From NCBI GenBank assembly GCA_030452225.1, contig JAKDMP010000005.1:1-34387 (forward strand): a stretch of 34,387 nucleotides of DNA, in the 5' to 3' direction. This DNA comes from Gammaproteobacteria bacterium (lineage in GTDB: Bacteria; Pseudomonadota; Gammaproteobacteria; JAKDMP01). Under the pieces are notes generated by a model. It did no database searches, had not been told where the DNA came from, and saw only the letters and a program-made list of their open reading frames with translations. Made by a program: the position numbers and the translations under genes. Of this stretch, positions 26,377 to 33,408 are shown one piece after another. Every line of letters starts with the position of its first letter. The stretch's first letter is position 1.

Positions 26377-28170
26377 ATGGGTGAATTGGTCAGCGATTTC
26401 CTGCTTAAGCGGTTATCCGAATGGGGCGTCAAGCGCATCTTCGGCTTTCCCGGGGATGGCATCAACGGCATTCTTGGTGCGCTCGGCCGCGCCGGCGACC
26501 GCTTCGACTTCGTGCAGGTACGCCATGAGGAAATGGCCGGGTTCATGGCCTGTGCCCATGCCAAGTTTACCGGCGAGGTGGGCGTTTGCCTGGTGACCTC
26601 CGGTCCCGGCGCGATCCATGTGCTGAACGGTCTCTACGACGCCAAAAAAGACCACCAGCCGGTGCTCGCAATCATCGGGCAGCAAGCCCAGAGCGCGCTC
26701 GGTGGCGATTATCAGCAGGAGGTCGATCTGACCACGCTGTTCAAGGACGTCGCGCACGAATACGTGCATATGGCGACCAGCCCGGCGCAGGTGCGCCATC
26801 TCATCGATCGCGCGCTGCGTATTGCCAAGGACCAGCGTACCGTCACGGCTCTGGTGTTTCCGAGCAACCTGCAGGAAATGCCGGCGGTGGAGGCGCCGCC
26901 GCGCGCACACGGCACCGTTCACTCCGGTGTCGGCTATACGCCGCCGCGTATCGTGCCGGAAGAGGATGATCTCAGGCGCGCCGCGCTGGTGCTGAACGAG
27001 GGCAAGAAGGTGGCGATGCTGGTCGGCGCCGGCGCCCTGAACGCAACCGACGAGGTGATCGAGACGGCCGAGCTGCTGGGTGCCGGAGTCGCTAAGGCGC
27101 TGCTCGGCCGCGCCGCGGTGCCGGATGACCTGCCTTATGTGACCGGCTCCATCGGCCTGCTCGGCACCAATCCGAGCTGGGAGCTAATGACCGGCTGCGA
27201 CACGTTGCTGATGGTTGGCTCGGCGTTCCCATATTCCGAATTTTTGCCCAAGGAAGGCCAGGCCCGCGGCGTGCAGATCGATATCGACGGGCGCATGGTC
27301 AGCATGCGCTACCCGATGGAAGTGAACTTGGTCGGCGACAGTGCCAAGACGCTGCGCGCGCTGATCCCGCACTTAAACCGTAAGACCGACCTTTCTTGGC
27401 AGGACCACATCAAGGAGGAAGTCGCGCACTGGTGGAAGATACTTGAAGCGCGCGCGATGACGAGCGCCAACCCGATCAACCCACAGCGCGTGTTCTGGGA
27501 GCTCTCGTCGCGGCTGCCGGACAACTGCATCCTGACCTGCGACGCCGGCTCGGCAGCCAACTGGTACGCGCGCGACCTCAAGCTGCGCCGCGGCATGATG
27601 GCCTCGCTCTCCGGCGGACTGGCCACGATGGGGCCGGGCGTGCCGTATGCGATCGCGGCCAAGTTTGCGTATCCTGATCGTGCCGTTATCGCGATGGTCG
27701 GCGACGGCGCGATGCAAATGAACGGCATCAACGAGCTGATTACGATTGCGAACTATTGGAAGCGCTGGAGCGATCCGCGCCTGGTCATCCTGGTGCTCAA
27801 TAACCGCGACCTGAACCAGGTGACCTGGGAGCAGCGGGTGATGGCCGGCGATCCAAAATACGAAGCCTCCCAGAACGTTCCCGATTTTCCGTATGCGAGC
27901 TACGCCGAGCTGATCGGCCTGCGCGGCATCAAGGTCGAGGAGCCGGACGCAGTCGGCGGCGCGTGGGACCGTGCGCTCAGCGCCGACCGCCCGGTGGTGC
28001 TGGAAGCCGTTACCGACCCGGACGTGCCGCCAATGCCGCCGCATATCAAGCTGGAGCAGGCGAAGGCGTACATGTCCGCCCTGCTGCACGGCGATCCCGA
28101 CGCGATGGGCATCATCAAAGCCTCGGCTAAGGACTTCCTCAAGACCTTCGTGCCGACCGTAAAAGGCTGA
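26377..28170 (+). CDS. pyruvate-oxidase-like thiamine diphosphate enzyme
   Basis: A 597-aa ThDP-dependent enzyme of the pyruvate oxidase/acetolactate synthase superfamily. The PYR domain has FGFPGDGINGI and VRHEEMAGFMA with the activating glutamate; the middle domain has AMLVGAGAL and a nucleotide-binding core; the PP domain has the ThDP motif VGDGAMQMNGINEL ending at LNNRDLNQV. The closest type by eye is quinone-linked pyruvate dehydrogenase (PoxB), which decarboxylates pyruvate to acetate and reduces quinone, because EVDLTTLFKDVA resembles that family. A 2-keto-acid decarboxylase role is an alternative. GGAGG lies nine bases before the ATG. The next gene follows after 3 nt, so the two are co-transcribed. 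Confidence 0.85.
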   Translation: MGELVSDFLLKRLSEWGVKRIFGFPGDGINGILGALGRAGDRFDFVQVRHEEMAGFMACAHAKFTGEVGVCLVTSGPGAIHVLNGLYDAKKDHQPVLAIIGQQAQSALGGDYQQEVDLTTLFKDVAHEYVHMATSPAQVRHLIDRALRIAKDQRTVTALVFPSNLQEMPAVEAPPRAHGTVHSGVGYTPPRIVPEEDDLRRAALVLNEGKKVAMLVGAGALNATDEVIETAELLGAGVAKALLGRAAVPDDLPYVTGSIGLLGTNPSWELMTGCDTLLMVGSAFPYSEFLPKEGQARGVQIDIDGRMVSMRYPMEVNLVGDSAKTLRALIPHLNRKTDLSWQDHIKEEVAHWWKILEARAMTSANPINPQRVFWELSSRLPDNCILTCDAGSAANWYARDLKLRRGMMASLSGGLATMGPGVPYAIAAKFAYPDRAVIAMVGDGAMQMNGINELITIANYWKRWSDPRLVILVLNNRDLNQVTWEQRVMAGDPKYEASQNVPDFPYASYAELIGLRGIKVEEPDAVGGAWDRALSADRPVVLEAVTDPDVPPMPPHIKLEQAKAYMSALLHGDPDAMGIIKASAKDFLKTFVPTVKG

Positions 28171-28173
28171 GCC

Positions 28174-29292
28174 GTGGCCGAGCGCACGGCGAGTCCTGGG
28201 AGGGCGGCAGCACCCATCGAGACGATCGAAGTCTCCGCCTACGAGATTCCGACCGATGCGCCAGAGTCGGACGGCACCTTGGAATGGGATTCGACCACCA
28301 TGGTGCTGGTCGAGGTAAGCGCCGGCGGCAAAACCGGGGTCGGTTACACGTATGGTCATCAGGCGATCGCGACACTGATTCGCGACAAGCTCTCTGGTGT
28401 CATCAGCGGTCGTGATGCGATGGATGTCGGCGACTGCTGGCTGACGCTGGTCAAATCGATCCGCAATCTCGGCCGCCCCGGTATCTGTTCGATGGCGATC
28501 GCCGCGCTCGACATCGCGCTCTGGGATTTGAAGGCGCGCTTGCTCGATCGACCGCTGGTGGGGCTGCTGGGTGCATTTCAGGCGATGGTGCCGGTGTATG
28601 GCAGCGGCGGCTTCACCTCGTATTCCGAGGCGCAGCTGCGCAATCAGCTAGCCGGCTGGGTCGATGCCGGTATCCCGCGTGTCAAGATGAAGATCGGTCG
28701 CGAGCCGGAGCGCGACCCAGCCCGAATGAAATCTGCGCGCGCCGCGATCGGCTCGGCCACCGAGCTCTACGTCGACGCGAACGGCGCCTATGACCGCAAA
28801 CAGGCGCTCGCGATGGCCGGGGTCTTCCTCGAGCACGGCGTTACTTGGTACGAGGAGCCGGTAACCTCCGATGATCTCGCCGGCCTGCGTTTGCTGCGCG
28901 ATCGGGCGCCCGCGATCACTGAGATCGCGGCCGGCGAATACGGCTATGACCTGCCTTATTTCCGCGCCATGCTCGAAGCCGGCGCAGTCGATGTGCTGCA
29001 GGCCGACATCACCCGTTGCGCCGGCCTGACCGGCTTTCTTGCCGTCGCCGCGCTTGCCGAGGCGCATGAGGTGCCGTTATCCGCGCACTGCGCGCCCGCC
29101 CTGCACCTGCACCCGTGCTGCGCAATCAAGCCGCTGCGCCATCTGGAATATTTCTACGATCACGTGCGCATCGAGCGCATGTTGTTCGATGGCACGCAGG
29201 AGCCGGATGGTGGAGCGCTGCGCCCGGATTTGTCGCAGCCCGGCTTGGGACTCGAATTCAAACGTGTGGACGCGCAGGCGTATCGGTTGTGA
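28174..29292 (+). CDS. enolase-superfamily sugar-acid dehydratase/racemase (mandelate racemase subgroup)
   Basis: A 372-aa enolase-superfamily member. The N-terminal capping domain (TIEVSAYEIPTDAP) is followed by the barrel with the KxK base motif (RVKMKIG), metal ligands in YVDANGAY, WYEEPV and AAGEYGYD, an aspartate in VDVLQADITRCAG, and the histidine region SAHCAPALHLHP. This arrangement is typical of the mandelate racemase subgroup, which includes many acid-sugar dehydratases. The GTG start is 3 nt after the ThDP gene, with AAAGG upstream. Given the nearby GMC dehydrogenase, an aldonate dehydratase is my preferred reading. The pairing with a ThDP enzyme also recalls mandelate racemase with benzoylformate decarboxylase, so the substrate remains open. 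Confidence 0.85.
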   Translation: MAERTASPGRAAAPIETIEVSAYEIPTDAPESDGTLEWDSTTMVLVEVSAGGKTGVGYTYGHQAIATLIRDKLSGVISGRDAMDVGDCWLTLVKSIRNLGRPGICSMAIAALDIALWDLKARLLDRPLVGLLGAFQAMVPVYGSGGFTSYSEAQLRNQLAGWVDAGIPRVKMKIGREPERDPARMKSARAAIGSATELYVDANGAYDRKQALAMAGVFLEHGVTWYEEPVTSDDLAGLRLLRDRAPAITEIAAGEYGYDLPYFRAMLEAGAVDVLQADITRCAGLTGFLAVAALAEAHEVPLSAHCAPALHLHPCCAIKPLRHLEYFYDHVRIERMLFDGTQEPDGGALRPDLSQPGLGLEFKRVDAQAYRL

Positions 29293-29294
29293 GT

Positions 29295-29322
29295 GTGAGG
29301 AGTGAGGAGTGAGGAGTGAGGA
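29295..29322. repeat. tandem repeat, four perfect copies of GTGAGGA
   Basis: Four exact 7-bp copies run from 29295 to 29322, starting 3 bp after the dehydratase stop codon. The last base is the A of the following ATG, so the repeat itself supplies the purine-rich Shine-Dalgarno sequence (GAGG) of the next ORF. A change in copy number by slippage would alter that ribosome site. Confidence 0.9.
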
Positions 29323-29474
29323 TGCGCGATACGATCAAATTCGACGACGTCGAGCGCATGACGCTGAAGGATCATTACGAGGAAAGCGAGATCGACGCGA
29401 CCATTGCCGCCGCCGATCACGTGCCGGTCATCATGCACGATCGCCCGATCGCCCGATCGCCCGATCGCCCTTGA
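29322..29474 (+). CDS. short ORF of 50 aa, probably a truncated gene
   Basis: A 50-residue ORF below the track cut-off. The first ~40 residues are acidic and look coding (IKFDDVERMTLKDHYEESEI, DHVPVIMHD), but the last ten are encoded by the GATCGCCC octamer repeat (RPIARSPDRP) and end at a TGA. It is probably the beginning of a larger gene truncated when the octamer array arose or when a deletion fused it to the downstream Fe-S remnant. It starts directly after the GTGAGGA repeat, which provides its ribosome site. The family is not recognised. Confidence 0.45.
   Translation: MRDTIKFDDVERMTLKDHYEESEIDATIAAADHVPVIMHDRPIARSPDRP
29439..29470. repeat. tandem repeat, four perfect copies of GATCGCCC
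   Basis: Four exact octamers occupy 29439-29470 at the 3' end of the 50-aa ORF. Eight is not a multiple of three, so gain or loss of one copy shifts the frame and bypasses the TGA at 29472. Confidence 0.9.
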
Positions 29475-29851
29475 GGGTATCGATTCGGGTGCGTCGCGGT
29501 GCGCTGTGTTGGTGTTGGCAAATGCCGCGGCGAAGGCGTCACGATGTGTCCGAGCTACATGGTCACGCGCGAGGAGAAACACGCGGGCGCGCGCGGCTGC
29601 TGTTCGAGATGATGCAAGACGACGTGCTGACCGACGGCTGGCGTTCCGAGGCGGTTTAGGTATCGCTCGATTTGTGCCTCTCCTGCAAGGGTTGCAAGAG
29701 CGACTGTCCGGTCAATGTCAATATGGCGGCCTACAAGGCGGAATTCCTGTCGCATTACTACAAAGGCTGGCTTGAAGCCGATCTCGGCTTGCGCGTTCGG
29801 CCTGATCGAGCGCTGATCGCGGCTCGCCTTGCCTGCGGTGGAGTAAATGGC
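29475..29851 (+). pseudogene. remnant of an FAD/Fe-S oxidoreductase, Fe-S domain only
   Basis: An internal piece of the large FAD-linked oxidase plus ferredoxin-type fusion proteins (GlcD/GlpC-like) remains in broken form. It runs RCVGVGKCRGEGVTMCPSYM, a frameshift near 29580, then LLFEMMQDDVLTDGWRSEAV, an in-frame TAG at about 29657, then the four-cysteine cluster motif CLSCKGCKSDCPVNV and AAYKAEFLSHYYKG. A further frame change leaves AFGLIER, a stop and SRLAL. The N-terminal FAD domain and the C-terminal domains are missing. The ORF track joins its last 60 residues to the following SDR as one 400-aa protein; that join is an artefact. Confidence 0.75.
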
Positions 29852-30874
29852 ATGGACGTATACGAAAAGTCCGAAGTCGTCGTCATCACCGGCGCAAGCG
29901 CCGGCGTTGGCCGCGCGACGGCACGTGCGTTTGCCAAGCACGGTGCGCACATCGGCCTGATTGCACGCGATACCGCTCGGCTGGAAGCGGCGCGCGGTGA
30001 AGTCGAAGCTCTGGGCGGCAAGGCGCTCGCCGTCAGTGTCGACGTGGCCGACGCAGCCGCGCTCGAACGCGCGGCTGAGACGATCGAGAGCAACCTCGGG
30101 GAGATCGACATCTGGATCAATGCCGCGATGACAACCATTGTCGCACCGCTCGCCGAGATCGAGCCAGGCGAATTCAAGCGCGTCTCAGAAGTCACCTATC
30201 TCGGCAACGTTTACGGCACAATGGCCGCGCTGAAGCGCATGCTGCCGCGCAACCGCGGCACGATCGTTCAGGTGAGCTCCGCACTCGCCTACCATTCAGT
30301 GCCGTTACAGGCGCCGTACTGCGGCGCCAAGCACGCGATCAACGGCTACACCGACTCGCTGCGCGCCGAGCTGCTGCACCGCGGCAGTCATGTCCACGTC
30401 ACCGCCGTCGATTTGCCGGGGCTCAATACGCCGCAGTTCGACTGGGCCCTTAACAAGATGCCGCAGCGCCTGCGTCCAGTCGCGCCCGTCTACCAGCCCG
30501 AGGTTGCCGCGCGCGCGATCGTCTGGGCCGCGCATCACCGCCGGGCGCGGCTGTACGTCGGGCTGTCGGCGTTGTTGATGATTTGGGCCGATAAGTTTGC
30601 ACCGGGGCTGCTCGATCGCTATATGGCCCGCAGCGCCGTTAGTGGCCAGCAAACGGCTGAGCCCGCCAATCCCGACCAGCCGAACAACCTTTGGCAGCCG
30701 GGTTCCGGCGATCATGGCGCGCGCGGCCGCTTCAGCGCTGGAGCCTACGAGCACAGCGTCCAGCTCTGGGCGACCACGCACCGCGGTTGGCTTGCGCTTG
30801 CCGGTGCCGCGCTCGCCGCTGGTGCCATCTGCGCGAGCGCCGCCCGGCGGCGGCGAAGACATGGACTACCGTAA
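29852..30874 (+). CDS. SDR family oxidoreductase with C-terminal membrane segment
   Basis: A 340-aa short-chain dehydrogenase. The cofactor motif is ITGASAGVGRATARAFAKHG, the active site has QVSSALAY and PYCGAKHAINGY (Tyr-x3-Lys), and a conserved C-terminal extension (NNLWQPGSGDHGARGRF, then WATTHRGWL) leads into a hydrophobic segment (ALAGAALAAGAICASAA) that probably anchors it in the membrane. The track start at 29672 lies in the Fe-S remnant; the correct start is the ATG at 29852, preceded by GGTGGAG. The substrate is unknown. It is co-directional with the ThDP enzyme and dehydratase but separated from them by the broken genes. Confidence 0.88.
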   Translation: MDVYEKSEVVVITGASAGVGRATARAFAKHGAHIGLIARDTARLEAARGEVEALGGKALAVSVDVADAAALERAAETIESNLGEIDIWINAAMTTIVAPLAEIEPGEFKRVSEVTYLGNVYGTMAALKRMLPRNRGTIVQVSSALAYHSVPLQAPYCGAKHAINGYTDSLRAELLHRGSHVHVTAVDLPGLNTPQFDWALNKMPQRLRPVAPVYQPEVAARAIVWAAHHRRARLYVGLSALLMIWADKFAPGLLDRYMARSAVSGQQTAEPANPDQPNNLWQPGSGDHGARGRFSAGAYEHSVQLWATTHRGWLALAGAALAAGAICASAARRRRRHGLP

Positions 30875-31021
30875 CCCCGTAACCGTACCCTCAAATCTGA
30901 GGAGACGCTGATTAGATCATTTCTTGTCAATTCGGCAAAAGCAGAGATCTGAAAAAGGCAAAAAGATGGACCTCGGCCTGCGCCGGCGTTGACGGCTATG
31001 CAAAATGCCCTGTACATCGTC

Positions 31022-31041
31022 ATTCTGGCGCAGGCCGGAAT
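31022..31041. repeat. dispersed palindromic repeat (ATTCTGGC-GCAG-GCCGGAAT)
   Basis: ATTCTGGC and GCCGGAAT pair with one G-T wobble around a four-base loop, followed by CCATCTT. This resembles the common proteobacterial intergenic element that is often mistranslated as 'IPACAGM' or 'GLRQNDD' peptides. Confidence 0.6.
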
Positions 31042-31116
31042 CCATCTTAGCCTTTCGCCCCAGAGCACGCGCATGAAGCTGTACAATGTTCGATAAGGCC
31101 TCTGCCCCCTGGGACC

Positions 31117-31183
31117 GCGGACATCTTGCCCGCATACGGCCCGGCAGGGCCGTTTTGCCTCGCCCAGCGGGCAGGATACCCGC
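31117..31183. repeat. inverted pair of GCGG-N9-CCGC elements
   Basis: GCGGACATCTTGCCCGC (31117-31133) and GCGGGCAGGATACCCGC (31167-31183) are inverted copies of one element; the second reads GCGGGTATCCTGCCCGC on the minus strand. They are 33 bp apart, and similarity extends a few bases on one side. Each copy can also fold on its own. This looks like a dispersed repeat in head-to-head orientation. Confidence 0.6.
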
Positions 31184-31200
31184 GCTCCTAGCCCGCGCAG

Positions 31201-31226
31201 GGCGCAATAGCGCAGCGCATTGCGCC
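31201..31226. repeat. palindrome GGCGCAAT-N10-ATTGCGCC
   Basis: A perfect 8-bp inverted repeat with a ten-base GC-rich loop (AGCGCAGCGC), 17 bp beyond the previous element. The sequence and its neighbour TAATGCGCCCTACGA, about 60 bp downstream, resemble another widespread proteobacterial intergenic repeat. Confidence 0.6.
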
Positions 31227-31374
31227 GCATGCTTCTGCAGCTCGGCGATCCCAGACATTCGGCGTATTACGGCCTGATCGCCCTAATGCGCCCTACGACA
31301 ACTGGTACCAGCCGCGCTGTGGGTAAGCCCCAGTAGAAGCCAGCTCCACACGCGCAACAAAACTGAGCTTTGCA

Positions 31375-32724
31375 TCAGTCTGGCGGCGCGGGCTCGTTGG
31401 CTAATTTCTTGAAAGGCGTAACAGTGCCATCCTTGGCCACTTGGATCGTTCTGCGGAAATGCCAGGAAAACAGCGCGATTGCCAGCACCCCGTAGAGCGC
31501 CGATAGCACGATGATTGTGATCTGGTTAATCTGCTGGCCGGCGAAGATGCTGACGAAGAATTGCACCAGGAACAGCGACAGCAGCGCGGTCGCGCCGCGG
31601 AAGGTGAGACTCTTGTCCACTAGGAGGGCCACCGCGAACAGCGATTGGGCACCGGTAATGAGCAGTTCAAGGCGTTGGTGATAATCGATCGGCAGCCCGC
31701 GGAAGGCCGTCGCCGAGATGGCAAAGACTATGGGCAGACTGCCGACGAGTAGAGTCCACTGGTTAACCTTGCTTGATAACAGCGTGCCTAGGGAGTCGTC
31801 GGCCTTGAGTCGCCACGCATAAAGGCAGGCCACGATCAGCTCGGGTGACTCGCTCGCCAGCGGCGCAACCCACTGCACCAATAGGAACTCTGAGATCCCA
31901 AGCTGCTGGCCGGTATTAACCAGGTTTTCAGCGAAGTGCTCGGCAGTCAGAAGGATCACCACCGCGGCGAACACGAACATGGCGCTCACCCAGGCTCGGC
32001 GCGGGCGCTTATCCTTATCACCGACCCACTGCGATACCCCAAGCAGCTCCGGTTTGGTTGGCTGCATCTTCGAGAGCCGCCATCCATATACTGCGAAAAT
32101 CCCTATGAACACCAGCGAGTCCCATAACATGAGGTTGCTCTTCAGCGGCAGGGTCAGCGAGTACAATGTGGCAATACCGAGAAAGACGATCTCAACCGAC
32201 ATATTCGGCGCCAACCGGACCTCTCCGGCACTAGTCGATTTCGATGTGATTTCTTTGTTGCCGGATCGGCGTGCCCTCCACACTGCAAGGCTGGCCACCA
32301 GGACTACGAGCGGCCAGCCGACGCCCACCAGTACCCGGTTCGCACCGGTCATGTTCGCCAGCGCCAGAGAGCAGACGTTCGACTCACCGGTAAGGCCGGG
32401 CGAGCCCTGCGCGTATATCCCGCCGCATTGCCAGGTGAACACGAAATCGACGGCGTACTCGGGCAAAACCGCTAGCAATGCCAGCAACGCCAACGCCAGC
32501 CCCGCGTTGATATCCACCTGTGCCGCTTCCGCGGCCCACGATAGGATGAAGGCCCCGCCGATGATCGCGATACCGAAAACCAAGGCGGCGAGCGCGGGCG
32601 CCAGCGTGAGACTAGGCAGGCTAAAATAGGCTGCCGCGCCGAGGTAGCTGCCCGGCAAAGTGGCCAGTGCTGCCAGCCACAACGGAAACGGAGGTAGGTG
32701 GGGTCTGTGGCGCTTTGCAGTCAC
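31375..32724 (-). CDS. Na+/Ca2+ exchanger family (CaCA) cation antiporter
   Basis: A 449-aa inner-membrane antiporter with two homologous halves of about five helices. The alpha-1 repeat reads AVLPEYAVDFVF followed by LANMTGANRVLVG, and the alpha-2 repeat reads APLASESPELIVAC followed by LLSSKVNQWTLLVG. These carry the paired acidic residues and Asn/Ser positions that bind the ion in CaCA proteins. A hydrophilic loop between the halves (about residues 150-175) is the usual cytoplasmic linker. The start is a GTG with GGGAG 11 bases upstream, so it is not certain. It is divergent from mosB and convergent with the SDR. Ca2+ export in exchange for protons or Na+ is likely. Confidence 0.85.
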   Translation of the reverse strand: MTAKRHRPHLPPFPLWLAALATLPGSYLGAAAYFSLPSLTLAPALAALVFGIAIIGGAFILSWAAEAAQVDINAGLALALLALLAVLPEYAVDFVFTWQCGGIYAQGSPGLTGESNVCSLALANMTGANRVLVGVGWPLVVLVASLAVWRARRSGNKEITSKSTSAGEVRLAPNMSVEIVFLGIATLYSLTLPLKSNLMLWDSLVFIGIFAVYGWRLSKMQPTKPELLGVSQWVGDKDKRPRRAWVSAMFVFAAVVILLTAEHFAENLVNTGQQLGISEFLLVQWVAPLASESPELIVACLYAWRLKADDSLGTLLSSKVNQWTLLVGSLPIVFAISATAFRGLPIDYHQRLELLITGAQSLFAVALLVDKSLTFRGATALLSLFLVQFFVSIFAGQQINQITIIVLSALYGVLAIALFSWHFRRTIQVAKDGTVTPFKKLANEPAPPD

Positions 32725-33286
32725 TCTCGCGTAGCTCCCATTCGCTAATTTGGCACGAGCACAATCTTGACCCGGCCTCGCCTATCGATTTTGCTGCGCT
32801 TGTGCACCGATTGCGGCAGCCCAGCCTTCGGCTGCAGTGAACCGCGGATACCTGCCAAGGACAATAGGGATAACTCCGTAACGACCCGAGGGTAACTCCC
32901 TATGCCTGCTGTTTACCGAACAATTAAACGGTGGCAACTGCTCACCCATCATCTTTGCGGAGCTCCGCAGCAGGGCGGTCCTGGCAACCGCGCTTCGCGC
33001 ACTGGGAGCGCGGGCATCGACAATACAAGGTACCTGCTCACTCATCTCCTTCTGCGCAGGAGGACTTTTCTTGGATAAGCGTTAGCGCATGGCCTTCCGA
33101 TTCGGAGGCTTGTCGGTGGATGCGCTGCGCTCTCATTCCATCCGGGGCTCTCTTTTTATCTCTATTATTCAATGAGGTGGCGATTAAAGACGTGCGCTTC
33201 CTCGCTGTCCCTTGATTTGCCCCCATATTGCCCCACGGAACCAGACAGAGGCGCTTCACAGCCGCCGGACATAGATATTCCAAGTA

Positions 33287-33305
33287 CTATAGGGTAGCGT
33301 TATAG
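33287..33305. promoter_or_regulatory. candidate regulatory site 1 upstream of mosB (Mo-box-like)
   Basis: CTATA-N9-TATAG forms an inverted repeat that includes GTAGCGTTATAG. The CGTTATA core resembles half of the binding sequence of ModE-type molybdate regulators (CGnTATA). It lies about 105 bp before the mosB start. The resemblance is to a short core only. Confidence 0.35.
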
Positions 33306-33359
33306 CTCACGTCACATAGCGCTCTTGATCGCAAAGCGCTGTTGTTCACATCATATAAA

Positions 33360-33373
33360 GAGTAGCGATATAG
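33360..33373. promoter_or_regulatory. candidate regulatory site 2 upstream of mosB (Mo-box-like)
   Basis: GAGTAGCGATATAG matches site 1 (GGGTAGCGTTATAG at 33292-33305) at 12 of 14 positions, in the same orientation and 68 bp further on. It also carries the CGnTATA core and lies 35 bp before the mosB start, where it could overlap the promoter. Confidence 0.35.
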
Positions 33374-33408
33374 TCCACATTCTGACAAATCAAGACCTGG
33401 AGATAGAT

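Larger units (their letters stand above)
30875..31374. other. 500-bp intergenic region with several palindromic repeats
   Basis: No gene is supported here. The minus-strand ORFs on the track (for example 30745-31230 and 30917-31258) are translations of non-coding repeats such as the one read as RWIPACARM. The region holds at least three hairpin-forming elements, listed separately, packed between the SDR and the antiporter gene, which converge on it. Confidence 0.7.
32725..33408. other. 684-bp intergenic region upstream of mosB
   Basis: This region lies between the divergent antiporter and mosB. Short ORFs on both strands show no recognisable motif and no consistent codon bias, and I see no gene. 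The composition turns AT-rich towards mosB (from about 33240), as expected for a promoter region. Two similar CGWTATAG elements lie in this part and are listed separately. Confidence 0.6.

Noticed and set aside
29295-29470. Tandem repeats considered as a CRISPR array
   Set aside because: Units are 7 and 8 bp with no spacers, and no cas genes are present.
29672-30874. A 400-aa ORF that looks like a ferredoxin-SDR fusion
   Set aside because: The first 60 residues come from a broken Fe-S oxidoreductase gene that happens to be in frame; the SDR has its own ATG at 29852 with a ribosome site.
30745-31258. Minus-strand ORFs with RWIPACARM and SGLRQNDD peptides
   Set aside because: These are conceptual translations of a widespread non-coding palindromic repeat.
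32782-33215. ORFs on both strands in the gap upstream of mosB
   Set aside because: No motif, ribosome site or codon bias supports either; the region looks non-coding.
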